A stretch of 64,000 nucleotides of DNA from Thalassolituus sp. UBA1087 (GCA_002314145.1 DCCG01000020.1:67903-131902); one strand, 5' to 3'. Positions 27,927 through 36,662 are shown, counted from the first letter of the stretch. The notes: a model not told the origin generated them from the sequence alone. Made by a program: numbers and translations.

Positions 27927-27955
27927 ATCTTACTTACGCCCCCCTACCCTGTCAA
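27927..27955 (-). promoter_or_regulatory. Sigma-70 promoter of the tRNA-Ala/Glu unit
   Basis: On the minus strand TTGACA, a 17-base spacer and TAAGAT lie just upstream of tRNA-Ala. The bases after the -10 are GC-rich (ACGCCC), the discriminator type seen at stringently controlled stable-RNA promoters. Confidence 0.75.
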
Positions 27956-28006
27956 CACATTATTTGAAAAAAATTTATCTTAAACAACAACTTAGCGGAT
28001 AAGCGC

Positions 28007-28027
28007 GAAAACGGCCCCGGAGGGCCG
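28007..28027 (-). terminator. Terminator of gltX
   Basis: CGGCCC/GGGCCG hairpin followed by four T on the minus strand, 25 bases after the gltX stop codon. Confidence 0.65.
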
Positions 28028-28051
28028 CCGTGACTCAGGGCTGAGCTTCAC

Positions 28052-29563
28052 TCAGGCGTCTGTATTCAGTTGCTCCTGAATTGCTGCAGAGATAGCGCGG
28101 TAGTCTTTTTCCATTTTTTTCGCTTTCTTTTTGCCCACGCCACCCAATACCTGAATGGCATGGCGCACCCGTGCACGGCTCATATCCGGGCCCAGTAAGG
28201 CCATGGAGTCGAGCACAGAGATCGTGGCTGAGGTACCGGCAATGGCAATAAAGAATGGATACAGAAAATCCCGGACTTTAATATCCAGCTGGCCGGCCAG
28301 AGCGAACAGGCGGCCTTTGATTTCTTCCACATCCCAGTGACGGATTTCTTCCAGCTGCCAGAGCCCGTATTGCAGCGCCGTCAGCAGGGATTCTTCGTCA
28401 AAGGCTTTGTGCTCAAACGAAGCCGGCGTCAGGTCTGTCATGCCAGACAGAAAATGCCCGGCCAGCGGCGCAACGTCCGAGAAGGTTTCGACCCTGGGCT
28501 GAATATGCGGAATAAGCGCCAGAGTACGCTCTGGTTTAAACGCCCAGTCAGCGTACTTAGCCGCAAAGCCTTCGGCGTCCAGCTCCCGCAGCCAGAGGCT
28601 GTTCAGCCAGCGCAGTTTTTCCATATCAAACACCGGACCACCGAGCGACACACGCTTGATATCAAAGTGACTGAACATCTCATCGCGGGTGAACTTTTCG
28701 CGCTCATCCGGCATCGACCAGCCCATGCGGCCGAGGTAGTTCAGCAAGGCTTCCGGCATAAACCCCATACGCTCGTAGAACATAATGGACGTCGGGTTTT
28801 TACGCTTACTCAGTTTGCTTTTGTCCGGGTTCCGCAGCAGCGGCATATGACACAGATGCACCATATCCCAACCGAAATAGTCATACAGCAGTTTGTGTTT
28901 CGGTGCCGAACTGATCCATTCTTCACCGCGGATAACATGGGTAATGCCCATCAGATGGTCATCCACTACATTAGCCAGATGGTATGTCGGCATACCATCA
29001 GACTTCATCAGAATCTGTGCATCAACCTGTGACCAGTCGAGTTCAATCGGGCCGCGCAGCATATCGTCCACCACACACACGCCCTCTTCCGGCACCTTCA
29101 TGCGCACCACATAGGGCGCACCTTCGGCTTCACGGCGGGCTATTTCATCGTCTGGCAGAATCAGGTCGGAGGGTTTCAGCGCCATGCTGTTACCGGCCGC
29201 CTGACGTTCGTTACGCATGGCATCCAGTTCTTCAGCCGTGCGGTAACATTTAAACGCATGGCCTTTGTCCAGCAACTGCTGCACGTAATCGCCGTAAATT
29301 TCACGGCGCTCGCTCTGCCGGTAAGGCCCGTGCTCGCCTCCCACATCCGGGCCTTCATCCCAGCTCATGCCTAACCAGCGCAGACTGTCGAGAATCGCCT
29401 GTTCCGACTCCGGCGTACTGCGCTGCTGGTCGGTATCTTCAATACGCAGAATAAACTGGCCGCCGTGCTGGCGGGCGAATGCCAGGTTAAATAAGGCAAT
29501 GTAGGCTGTGCCTACGTGGGGATCACCGGTCGGTGATGGCGCAACACGGGTGCGAACCGTCAT
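28052..29563 (-). CDS. gltX: Glutamyl-tRNA synthetase
   Basis: It charges tRNA-Glu with glutamate. At 503 residues it is a discriminating, full-length enzyme. The class I HIGH-type motif lies in APSPTGDPHVGTAY and the KMSKS-type motif is KSKLSKRKNP. The block RIEDTDQQRSTPESEQ is also diagnostic. Its cognate tRNA-Glu lies 240 bases downstream on the same strand, as in pseudomonads, but a terminator and a separate promoter lie between them. Confidence 0.97.
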   Translation of the reverse strand: MTVRTRVAPSPTGDPHVGTAYIALFNLAFARQHGGQFILRIEDTDQQRSTPESEQAILDSLRWLGMSWDEGPDVGGEHGPYRQSERREIYGDYVQQLLDKGHAFKCYRTAEELDAMRNERQAAGNSMALKPSDLILPDDEIARREAEGAPYVVRMKVPEEGVCVVDDMLRGPIELDWSQVDAQILMKSDGMPTYHLANVVDDHLMGITHVIRGEEWISSAPKHKLLYDYFGWDMVHLCHMPLLRNPDKSKLSKRKNPTSIMFYERMGFMPEALLNYLGRMGWSMPDEREKFTRDEMFSHFDIKRVSLGGPVFDMEKLRWLNSLWLRELDAEGFAAKYADWAFKPERTLALIPHIQPRVETFSDVAPLAGHFLSGMTDLTPASFEHKAFDEESLLTALQYGLWQLEEIRHWDVEEIKGRLFALAGQLDIKVRDFLYPFFIAIAGTSATISVLDSMALLGPDMSRARVRHAIQVLGGVGKKKAKKMEKDYRAISAAIQEQLNTDA

Positions 29564-29981
29564 AGGAATCTGTCTCTTATCGGTCAGGGAGTTGTAAAAA
29601 GCTGGGCAGATTATAGAGAAAGATGGCCGTTATTCACATCCCGGGCCGGCACCCGTAGTATAAGGAAGGGCATCAGGAAGCGCATCAGGCGGCGGCGCGG
29701 ATTTCTTTTTAAAGCGCTGACAGAATATCGATCACACGTTCACTGACCAGATAAAGAAGACTCATCTTCCGGGCGGGCGATTCGGTCATCCAGCCTATCC
29801 CATGATCGACCGGCAGCCCGGCTTCCGCTTTCTCAGCAAGGAAAACCCTGACAGTCCCTTCCTTCTGGTGGCAGGCATGCCAATAAATATAGCCAGGTCA
29901 GCAGGCACTGCTGCCCGGCAGGGGCCGAAGCGCTGTTTATGTCAACAATCTATCAATAAAGGATGCAAGCGGTGGCAGCGG
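29564..29981. other. Intergenic region upstream of gltX
   Basis: In 418 bases I find no supported gene. On the minus strand about 60 codons are open between two stops (roughly 29900 to 29710), ending in the peptide VSERVIDILSAL, but there is no credible start or ribosome site. It could be a decayed gene end. The gltX promoter should also lie here; I did not find a convincing -35/-10 pair. Confidence 0.4.
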
Positions 29982-30419
29982 TCAACCGTTAGTGAATAAA
30001 GCAATGCTGCTGAACAGCACAGCAGCCAGGGCGAATAACTGAATGCGCCGGTTCACGACGCTCTGACGGTAGGCAACAATGGCAGACTGAAACGAACGCA
30101 GCGCAGAATCACAGACGGCACGCTCATTCGAATAAATCAGAGAATAATGCACCATACGCTCCGCCGCGTCCGGCTGACCGGCGCCGCGGCTGTAGGCATC
30201 AGAATGAGGAATGGCAATTAACGTCAGCTCACGGACATTTTCAAAATATTCGGTCTGGTAATCGTCCAGTTCACGACAGGCCTTATCCGCTTTTGCCTGT
30301 GACAGAACACCCTCGAACAGATTACCGGCCAGTTCAAACTGCGCTTGTCGCCGGCCAACCCGCTCGGTTAACTCCATCAGGTTCTCCCTGAGTTCCTGTA
30401 CCCGCAGATGATCACTCAT
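29982..30419 (-). CDS. Hypothetical tail-anchored protein
   Basis: This is a 145-residue protein I do not recognise. Residues 1-125 are mostly helical and charged, with heptad-like spacing near the start (ELRENLMELTERVGRRQ), so a coiled coil is possible. A single hydrophobic segment of about 15-18 residues lies at the very C-terminus (IQLFALAAVLFSSIALF), which makes it a candidate C-tail-anchored membrane protein. The ATG is preceded by GAGG. It is monocistronic. Confidence 0.6.
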   Translation of the reverse strand: MSDHLRVQELRENLMELTERVGRRQAQFELAGNLFEGVLSQAKADKACRELDDYQTEYFENVRELTLIAIPHSDAYSRGAGQPDAAERMVHYSLIYSNERAVCDSALRSFQSAIVAYRQSVVNRRIQLFALAAVLFSSIALFTNG

Positions 30420-30736
30420 TAAACAACCTCACACAATTCTCCACTGGCACAGCATAATCGATGCGGCGCATGTTGAAACATCGACTGAGCGCTGTCCAGA
30501 AGCAAAGTTGTCATATTTTCTCCGTTGCAGAACTGAGAGGCTGATGTACAACAGGAAAGAACCGGCTTATCAGGGAAAAGCGACCCGTGATGACGGCCTG
30601 ATCAAACCACATTTGTGCATTACACTGACCACAATGTTACCGCCAGCACTGGCGGGGCTCGCTGCGTCCGGTGCGAACCCACGAGGGTCCGGCACCCGCC
30701 CTCACTCCTGAGATATCTACAAACACTTCAGAAACG
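30420..30736. other. Intergenic region, no gene seen
   Basis: These 317 bases between the tail-anchored protein and the tRNA-Ser terminator contain only short unconvincing reading frames. I see no RNA gene or repeat in it. The promoter of the minus-strand gene at 29982-30419 should lie at its left end. Confidence 0.4.
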
Positions 30737-30766
30737 AAAAAAGCCTGCTGTTTCCAGCAGGCTTTT
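30737..30766 (-). terminator. Terminator downstream of tRNA-Ser
   Basis: GCCTGCTG/CAGCAGGC hairpin with a four-base loop, flanked by six A on one side and four T on the other, so strongest on the minus strand. It can end the tRNA-Ser transcript about 130 bases after the gene. Confidence 0.75.
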
Positions 30767-30772
30767 GCAATA

Positions 30773-30797
30773 AGTGGCGGTGAGGGAGGGATTCGAA
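30773..30797. repeat. Duplicated 3' end of tRNA-Ser (att-like copy)
   Basis: These 25 bases are identical to positions 30896-30920, which cover the CCA end, acceptor strand and part of the T-arm of tRNA-Ser. Matches continue patchily for about ten more bases. Such a partial tRNA copy in direct orientation is the usual footprint of a tRNA-targeting integrase, left after insertion or excision of an element. Confidence 0.8.
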
Positions 30798-30855
30798 ACC
30801 TAAATACATCTCGACGACTTGTTCCCAAAATCGTTCCCAAACTACTTTTTCGCCG

Positions 30856-30889
30856 TCCTTAAAAATCATAAGTTGTTGATTTTTAAGGA
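30856..30889. repeat. Perfect 13-base inverted repeat between the tRNA-Ser copies
   Basis: TCCTTAAAAATCA and its exact complement TGATTTTTAAGGA are separated by eight bases. It is AT-rich, unlike its surroundings, and lies inside the 98-base segment enclosed by the two tRNA-Ser 3' copies. It might be an integrase or excisionase site, or a hairpin in the tRNA precursor trailer. Confidence 0.75.
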
Positions 30890-30897
30890 AAAATTAG

Positions 30898-30985
30898 TGG
30901 CGGTGAGGGAGGGATTCGAACCCTCGATACCTTGCGGTATACACGCTTTCCAGGCGTGCTCCTTCGACCACTCGGACACCTCACC
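30898..30985 (-). tRNA. tRNA-Ser (anticodon GGA)
   Basis: An 88-base tRNA with GGTGAGG acceptor, anticodon loop CUGGAAA, the long variable arm expected for serine (stem ACCGC/GCGGT type) and encoded CCA. A partial copy of its 3' end lies 98 bases beyond. Confidence 0.96.
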
Positions 30986-31012
30986 TAACTGAGCACTGCT
31001 CAGAGGCCCCGT

Positions 31013-31041
31013 ACTATACTCAGGCGGCCGGTGGGCGTCAA
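31013..31041 (-). promoter_or_regulatory. Sigma-70 promoter of tRNA-Ser
   Basis: Minus-strand TTGACG, 17-base spacer, TATAGT, then a GC-rich discriminator (ACGGGGCC). The leader before the tRNA contains a small CTGAGCA/TGCTCAG palindrome. Confidence 0.75.
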
Positions 31042-31067
31042 CAGCAAATTCTTCTAATTCGTTGTTT

Positions 31068-31634
31068 TTATGACGATTTTAGCGGCCACGACTGCACGAA
31101 GTCGGCGACCGGCAACTCAGGAACCGGCTTCGGCGCAGCGTTAATGCGGCCCAGATAAACAAAGGCCACGATCTCCTCATTGGCAGCCAGCCCCAGCCCT
31201 TCTGCGATTCTGCGGTTGTAAGCGACCTCACCGGTGCGCCAGATAGCACCCAGCCCCTGCGCCCAGGCAGCGTTGAGCATATTCTGCACGCCGGCTGCGG
31301 TAGACATCAGCTGTTCTTCTCTTGAGACTTTCGGATGATCATTAATTGTACAGACCGCCACGACAATAAGGGGTGCCCGCATAGGCATATTGAGCAATTT
31401 CGCCTGTTTGTCGTCTGGCAAAGTCTGCCAATCCGGTGCTGATTCCAGAAACAAACGGCCGAGTTTTGCACGATCGTCGCCGCGGACAGTAAGATAGCGG
31501 CTCGGGCGCATCCAGGCGTGATCCGCGGCCCGGAGCGCAGCAAGAAAGAGACTATCCTCTTCCGCAGGCGTCAGATCGGGTCCTGTCAGCTGCGCGACTG
31601 ACACGCGTTCAGTTAATGCCTGTATAGCATTCAT
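31068..31634 (-). CDS. Nitroreductase family protein, YdjA-like
   Basis: This is an FMN-dependent NAD(P)H oxidoreductase of the minimal nitroreductase type, 188 residues from the ATG at 31634 (an in-frame GTG at 31646 adds four). It resembles E. coli YdjA in its length, the RAADHAWMRPSRYLTV segment that contacts FMN, the AAGVQNMLNAAWAQGLGAIW helix and the VYLGRI strand near the C-terminus. The substrate is unknown; the physiological role of this subfamily is not settled. Monocistronic, divergent from the cyclase gene. Confidence 0.85.
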   Translation of the reverse strand: MNAIQALTERVSVAQLTGPDLTPAEEDSLFLAALRAADHAWMRPSRYLTVRGDDRAKLGRLFLESAPDWQTLPDDKQAKLLNMPMRAPLIVVAVCTINDHPKVSREEQLMSTAAGVQNMLNAAWAQGLGAIWRTGEVAYNRRIAEGLGLAANEEIVAFVYLGRINAAPKPVPELPVADFVQSWPLKSS

Positions 31635-31827
31635 ATCCACACTCACATCAAGAAACTGGTAATATGATTATTGTAACCTCAGTGAGTTCCTGTCGTCCGG
31701 GGCCGGTCGACTAACTTGCTGACAATCCGTATTCTGGGTATATACATGCTGTTACTTGGGGATTTTGGTACTGCTGCGTCATCAGTAACGACAATAACAA
31801 CTACAAATAAAAAGCTGAGCGACAATC

Positions 31828-33303
31828 ATGCCTAACACACAAGACGTGTCTCAATTTTCGGAAACGACGCTGCCGAAGCAGGACTATATGGCCCGTGTGC
31901 TGGGCTATGGTGTCGCCTGTGCGACCGTCGTCGTGGGCGCGTTCCTCGGCTATTTCGAGCAGTACATTCTGATTGCCGCGGCCGTGTGCCTGATTTATCC
32001 CCATCTTGTGTATTTTATCAGCCGTCCGTTCCGGTTTCGCCGCTCCTACACGACCCGTCAGTTTCTGATTCACGGCGATGCCATTCTGTGCGGGGTGTTT
32101 CTGGCCTACATTAATCTGCCGGTTGAGCTGTCTGTATTGTTCCTGATTATGATCAACACCAGCTTTATTATTGTCGGCAGCATTACCGCCTGGGCTTTCT
32201 GTATTATCTCCCTGGTCGCAGGGGCTGCCGGCGGTGTATTACTGTTTGGCTATCAACCGCCGCAACCTGTGCCCACAGCCCTGTTCCTGACCTGTGCGGC
32301 CGGTGTGGCCTTTCATCTGGCCATGTCTGCATTCAATAACAACCGCCAGGCCCGCGATCTGATCCGTCTGAAGAAGAAATTTCAGGGCCAGGTTGAGCGC
32401 TTTCAGGCGCTGTCACATCAGGTTTCCAAGTACGTGGCGCCGCAGGTATGGGAATCTATTTTCAGCGGCCGGCGCCAGGCCAAGCTGGAAACCCAGCGTA
32501 AGAAACTGGTGATTTTCTTCTCTGATATCGTCGGCTTTTCCTCCCTGTCGGAGCAAATCGAAGCCGAGGCCTTTACTGACCTGCTGAATCAGTACCTCAC
32601 CGAGATGTCACGCATTGCACTGAAATACGGTGGCACCATCGATAAATTCATCGGTGACGGCATTATGATTTTCTTCGGCGATCCGAAGAGCAAAGGCACC
32701 AAGCGTGATGCCCTGGCCTGTGTATCCATGGCCATTGAAATGCGCCGCCATATGCTGAAGCTGCGCAAGCAATGGGCCGAGCATGGTATGACTGCCCCGT
32801 TGCAGATCCGCATGGGTATCAATACCGGTTATTGCACAGTGGGCAATTTCGGTACTGAAAGCCGTATGGATTACACCATCATCGGTAAAGAGGTAAATCT
32901 GGCTTCGCGCCTGGAAAGTGAAGCGGATTCCGGAGAGATTCTGATTTCCCACGAAACTTACGCGCTGATCAAAGATAAGATTATCTGCCGTCAGCGCGGC
33001 ACTGCACAGGTGAAAGGCTTCCGTGATCCTGTGCCCGTCTATCAGGTAGTGGATTACCGCCGCGATCTGGGCGCCAACCCAAGCTTTATCAATTACGAAT
33101 CCGAAGGCTTCTCGCTGTACATTGAGAGCGACCGGGTCCGGGATGAAGACCGGGAGAAAGTGGCGGAATCGCTGGTGAAAGCGGCTGCGAAGTTACGCAG
33201 CCAGGGGATTACCGCCAACAAAGTAAAACCCGCCAAGCCTACTGACGGGGAAGGCGGAAGTTCACAGCCTCAGCGTTATCCTCCGAAGTACGGAACGGAT
33301 TAA
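31828..33303 (+). CDS. Membrane-bound class III adenylate cyclase, CyaB-like
   Basis: This 491-residue protein has about six hydrophobic segments in residues 22-168, a MASE2-like sensor region, then a short helical linker and a class III nucleotide cyclase domain (about 222-405). The two metal-binding aspartates are Asp233 in FFSDIVGFSS and Asp277 in KFIGDGIMIFFGDP. The lysine at 273 and the later block YTIIGKEVNLASRLE fit ATP rather than GTP use. The layout matches CyaB of Pseudomonas aeruginosa, the main source of cAMP for Vfr, so a cAMP signalling role is likely. The C-terminal 80 residues are charged and of unknown function. Its last 65 bases overlap the end of queF on the other strand. 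Confidence 0.88.
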   Translation: MPNTQDVSQFSETTLPKQDYMARVLGYGVACATVVVGAFLGYFEQYILIAAAVCLIYPHLVYFISRPFRFRRSYTTRQFLIHGDAILCGVFLAYINLPVELSVLFLIMINTSFIIVGSITAWAFCIISLVAGAAGGVLLFGYQPPQPVPTALFLTCAAGVAFHLAMSAFNNNRQARDLIRLKKKFQGQVERFQALSHQVSKYVAPQVWESIFSGRRQAKLETQRKKLVIFFSDIVGFSSLSEQIEAEAFTDLLNQYLTEMSRIALKYGGTIDKFIGDGIMIFFGDPKSKGTKRDALACVSMAIEMRRHMLKLRKQWAEHGMTAPLQIRMGINTGYCTVGNFGTESRMDYTIIGKEVNLASRLESEADSGEILISHETYALIKDKIICRQRGTAQVKGFRDPVPVYQVVDYRRDLGANPSFINYESEGFSLYIESDRVRDEDREKVAESLVKAAAKLRSQGITANKVKPAKPTDGEGGSSQPQRYPPKYGTD

Positions 33304-34060
33304 TATCCAGCCCGCCACGGCGCACATAGCGTGCGTACACCGTCAGCGATTGCGGCTGACATCTTAACCACAGATCATGAAAAGTCCGCTCAACGCAGTG
33401 TTCGTGGAAGTCCTGATGCTGACGCATGGATACTATGTAGGCCAGCAGGCCGGCCTCGTCGATACGCGGACCGCGGTAGTGAATAAACAGACTGCCCCAG
33501 TCGGGCTGACCAGTGACCGGGCAATTGGATTTCAGCAGATGACTGCACAGCCAGCCGTCAAACGGCTCTCCTCCGGCAGACAGCAGCGCATCATCCGGTT
33601 CGTAAGTATCGACCGAGATATCCAGATCATCGATGCAGAGCGCTTCCGGAGCCTGTGGAAAGCAATGATCCACCGGGTGAAAGACAACGGTCACCTGCGC
33701 CCCCACCGCCGCCGATAAATCCTTTGCCATCAGGGCCTGAACCTCACTGGCCGAAGCAAACCGTGACTGATTAAAGGAGTTCAGATAGAGCTTGAACGAT
33801 TTGGACTCCACCAGAAAACGGCTGCTGGCCGGAATACGGAATTCCGCCAGCGCTACCAGCGGCTTACCTTTCTGGTTCAGCCAGGATATTTCATAGCCAT
33901 TCCAGATATCTTCACCGTAAAACACGACCTCATTGCGATCGAGGCCGTGGGCTTTCCAGCTTTCTTCGCGCTCAATGGGGAACAGCAGACTGGCGTCGTA
34001 CTGATCCCGGTATTCTGAGCTTTTCCCTAACGGGTTATCTTTACTTGTTACAGATGCCAT
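33239..34060 (-). CDS. queF: NADPH-dependent 7-cyano-7-deazaguanine reductase
   Basis: It reduces preQ0 to preQ1 in queuosine biosynthesis. The 273-residue length marks the long two-domain (type II) form of gammaproteobacteria. The QueF motif ESKSFKLYLNSFN is at 85-97, and the catalytic Cys180 and Asp187 lie in SNCPVTGQPDWGSL. Its 3' end overlaps the cyclase 3' end by 65 bases in opposite strands, so the two genes share coding sequence there. Confidence 0.95.
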   Translation of the reverse strand: MASVTSKDNPLGKSSEYRDQYDASLLFPIEREESWKAHGLDRNEVVFYGEDIWNGYEISWLNQKGKPLVALAEFRIPASSRFLVESKSFKLYLNSFNQSRFASASEVQALMAKDLSAAVGAQVTVVFHPVDHCFPQAPEALCIDDLDISVDTYEPDDALLSAGGEPFDGWLCSHLLKSNCPVTGQPDWGSLFIHYRGPRIDEAGLLAYIVSMRQHQDFHEHCVERTFHDLWLRCQPQSLTVYARYVRRGGLDINPFRTSEDNAEAVNFRLPRQ

Positions 34061-34067
34061 AAATACC

Positions 34068-34844
34068 TTAATGACGCATGCCTTTACCCTGATGCAACAG
34101 TCTCAGACTGAAGCCACCGAAGATGAGTATAAACACCACCAGCATTCCCAGCGAGAACCAGACATCAACATCTGACACCCCGAGTATGCCGTAACGGAAG
34201 GTATTAACCATATATAAAATAGGGTTAAACATAGACACTGTCTGCCAGAAACCGGGCAGCAGGTCGATGGAGTAAAAAACACCTCCCAGATACGTCAGTG
34301 GCGTAATCACAAAGGTCGGGATAATAGCAATATCATCGAACTTAGTGGCAAAAACGGCGTTAATAAAACCGCCGATGGAGAACAGAATGGCCGACAACAG
34401 AATCACCAGTACCACCACCAGCAGGTTATGAATCTGCAGATGAGTAAAATACAGTGATAACAGGGTTACAATGGCACCGGTGGCAATACCGCGCGCCACC
34501 CCGCCGGAGATATAGCCGGCCAGAATGGTAATCGGACGCACCGGTGACACCATAAGTTCTTCCACACTGCGCTGCCATTTGTTGCTGAAAAACGATGACG
34601 CGACGTTACCGTATGAATTGGTAATCACACTCATCATGATCAGCCCGGGAACGATAAACGACATGTAGTTCACGCCGCCCATATCACCGATACGGGAGCC
34701 GATAAGCTGGCCGAAAATCACAAAATACAGTGTCATGGTGATCGCCGGCGGTAACAGCGTCTGCTGCCAGATGCGCATAAAACGGCGCACTTCTTTGGTC
34801 ACGATGGTATTGAACGCCACCCACTGAATACGGGCATCAGTCAT
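34068..34844 (-). CDS. yadH: ABC-2 type exporter permease, YadH-like
   Basis: This is a 258-residue inner-membrane permease with about six membrane segments. It contains the ABC-2 signature region SVEELMVSPVRPITILAGYISGG and a C-terminal block (ITPLTYLGGVFYSIDLLP) typical of the YadH/DrrB group. It overlaps the ATPase gene by four bases, so the two make one transporter. Substrate unknown; related systems export drugs, polysaccharides or lipids. Confidence 0.9.
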   Translation of the reverse strand: MTDARIQWVAFNTIVTKEVRRFMRIWQQTLLPPAITMTLYFVIFGQLIGSRIGDMGGVNYMSFIVPGLIMMSVITNSYGNVASSFFSNKWQRSVEELMVSPVRPITILAGYISGGVARGIATGAIVTLLSLYFTHLQIHNLLVVVLVILLSAILFSIGGFINAVFATKFDDIAIIPTFVITPLTYLGGVFYSIDLLPGFWQTVSMFNPILYMVNTFRYGILGVSDVDVWFSLGMLVVFILIFGGFSLRLLHQGKGMRH

Positions 34845-35764
34845 GCGTTATCCTCCCGTACCAGGCCAACGAACATTTCTTCCAGGCGATTGGATTTGGT
34901 TCTCATACTGCGGACTTCGATCCCCCTGCTGTCTAATTCGGCAAACAAACCGTTCAGACTCTGACCTTTGGTGACTTCCGCCTCCAGACTGTCCGCAGTC
35001 ACCTGACGCACACTGAAGCCGTCAAATTCCGGAATGTCTGACACAGGCCGGGTCAGGTCGAGAATAAAGGTTTCCGTATTCAGTTGCCCCAGCAGCTCGC
35101 GCACACTGGTGCTCTGGATAATTTCACCATGATTGATAATGGCGATATTGCGGCACAGTTGTTCGGCCTCTTCCAGATAATGCGTGGTCAGAATAATGGT
35201 GGTGCCGGCCTTGTTCAGATCCTGCATGAAATCCCACATCGAGCGGCGCAGTTCGATATCGACCCCGGCCGTAGGCTCATCAAGAATCAGCACTTTGGGC
35301 TTGTGGATCAGCGCCCGGGCAATCATCAGCCGGCGCTTCATACCACCTGAGAGCATACGCGACGGTTCATCCCGTTTTTCCCAGAGATCCAGTGCGCGCA
35401 GCAGTTTTTCCGCCTGAGGCGCTGCCTCGGCCACCGTCAGGCCGAAGTATCCGGCCTGTGTAACGACGATGTCATACACTTTTTCAAACTGATTGAAGTT
35501 GAATTCCTGTGGCACTACCCCCAGATCCCGACGGGCGTACGATGTCTCTTTATTGACATCATGGCCCATGACTTCGGCCGAGCCGGATGTTTTTTGCACC
35601 AGACCCGATAGAATACCCAGGGTTGTGGATTTACCGGCACCGTTGGGGCCGAGCAATGCGAAGAAATCTCCCTGCTCGACTTCAAGGCTGATGCCTTTGA
35701 GAGCCTGGAAACCATTGTCGTAGACCTTGCTCAGGTCACGTACCAGCAGAGCGGGTACCTTCAT
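34841..35764 (-). CDS. yadG: ABC exporter ATP-binding protein, YadG-like
   Basis: This is the ATPase of the exporter, 307 residues. The ATG at 35764 is chosen because AAGG lies eight bases upstream; the in-frame TTG at 35770 is less likely. Walker A is GPNGAGKST, the signature is LSGGMKRR, and Walker B is VLILDEPTAGVD. The sequence VPQEFNFNQFE and the C-terminal regulatory region SMRTKSNRLEEMFVGLV match E. coli YadG closely. Only 33 bases separate it from a divergent small gene. Confidence 0.94.
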   Translation of the reverse strand: MKVPALLVRDLSKVYDNGFQALKGISLEVEQGDFFALLGPNGAGKSTTLGILSGLVQKTSGSAEVMGHDVNKETSYARRDLGVVPQEFNFNQFEKVYDIVVTQAGYFGLTVAEAAPQAEKLLRALDLWEKRDEPSRMLSGGMKRRLMIARALIHKPKVLILDEPTAGVDIELRRSMWDFMQDLNKAGTTIILTTHYLEEAEQLCRNIAIINHGEIIQSTSVRELLGQLNTETFILDLTRPVSDIPEFDGFSVRQVTADSLEAEVTKGQSLNGLFAELDSRGIEVRSMRTKSNRLEEMFVGLVREDNA

Positions 35765-35797
35765 TAACAAACCTTTTTTAACTGTATTTGGATTTAT

Positions 35798-36184
35798 ATG
35801 AGCGAACGATTAAACGATCTGACCCAGCGGCTGCATCAGGTCGGCGAGCGGTTGCGCAAAGCTCAGCCACAGGCTGCCGGTGTGATCAGTGACGAAATTC
35901 TACACCAGCTTGATCAGGTAATTGACCTTTTGAGGGAACATTCTGGTTCAGGCTACCAGCAAGGCCATGATTGGGTGGTGCAGATTTTCATTCACCTGCC
36001 CCAACTGAACCCGGTGATCGACCGCGATATTCTGTGGTTTTTTGGCGGCGATTGCCTGCATTTCCTCACTGACGAGGAGATTTCACTGTTCCAGCAGCTG
36101 GATGAACGGGAAGCCGAGGCCGAAGCCCGGGGCGAGGATTTCGATCGCGCGGCGGAGAAAGCCCGCCTGCAGTCCGGCGAGTAA
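35798..36184 (+). CDS. Uncharacterised protein, PA2817-like
   Basis: This is a 128-residue soluble protein. It looks like the uncharacterised PA2817 family of pseudomonads, mainly from the segment IDRDILWFFGGDCLHFLTDEEISLFQQLDE. The N-terminal 60 residues are helical and the C-terminus is highly charged. Function unknown. It is divergent from the ABC exporter across a very short gap. Confidence 0.7.
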   Translation: MSERLNDLTQRLHQVGERLRKAQPQAAGVISDEILHQLDQVIDLLREHSGSGYQQGHDWVVQIFIHLPQLNPVIDRDILWFFGGDCLHFLTDEEISLFQQLDEREAEAEARGEDFDRAAEKARLQSGE

Positions 36185-36260
36185 CGGACTGGCAGGTAAG
36201 ACAGTTCATACAGGCTTGCCCCCCAGACCGCCGGAGCCTTGGCAGGCGGCGCAGAGCCAG

Positions 36261-36280
36261 AGGGCCCGCAGACGGGCCCT
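36261..36280. terminator. Strong hairpin between convergent genes
   Basis: AGGGCCCG and CGGGCCCT form a perfect eight-base stem with loop CAGA, between the PA2817-like gene and nirD. It lacks a T run, so its termination role is likely but not certain. Confidence 0.5.
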
Positions 36281-36293
36281 GGCAAGCCGTCAC

Positions 36294-36617
36294 TCAGGCC
36301 AGCAGTACAACCCCGTTTTCTACCTTGACCTGATAATGCCTGACGGCCACGTTTTCATCTTCCAGACACTCACCGGTCGACAGGTCAAAGTGCTGTTTAT
36401 ACAAAGGTGAAGCCACCACAGGGCGCTCACCCACAGAGCCAATGATGCCGCGCGAAAGCACGTTGGCTTTGCCGAACGGATCAAAATTATTAATGGCGTA
36501 AACCGTCTCGGTGCTGCCCCAGCGGAACAGTGCAACCTGTTCACCGTTATACAGAGCACATACACCGGTATCCGGATCGATATCCGCCAGATTGCATACC
36601 GTTGTCCAGTCAGTCAT
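36294..36617 (-). CDS. nirD: Nitrite reductase (NADH) small subunit
   Basis: This is the 107-residue small subunit of assimilatory NADH nitrite reductase. It has a Rieske-like fold without the iron-sulfur ligands, as usual for NirD: the region GKANVLSRGIIGSVGERPVV has no Cys-x-His pair. It follows nirB by 45 bases. Confidence 0.93.
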   Translation of the reverse strand: MTDWTTVCNLADIDPDTGVCALYNGEQVALFRWGSTETVYAINNFDPFGKANVLSRGIIGSVGERPVVASPLYKQHFDLSTGECLEDENVAVRHYQVKVENGVVLLA

Positions 36618-36662
36618 AGCAATAACCTCAAATAGAATTTGTTAGTGTCAGTGAGCGGCTTC

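Noticed and set aside
29802..29999. 65-codon plus-strand frame upstream of gltX
   Set aside because: No supporting site or known family; its end overlaps a better supported minus-strand gene.
30671..30862. 63-codon frame reading through the duplicated tRNA-Ser 3' end
   Set aside because: Its GGEGGIRNL peptide is the usual artefact of translating a tRNA 3' end, so it is not a gene.
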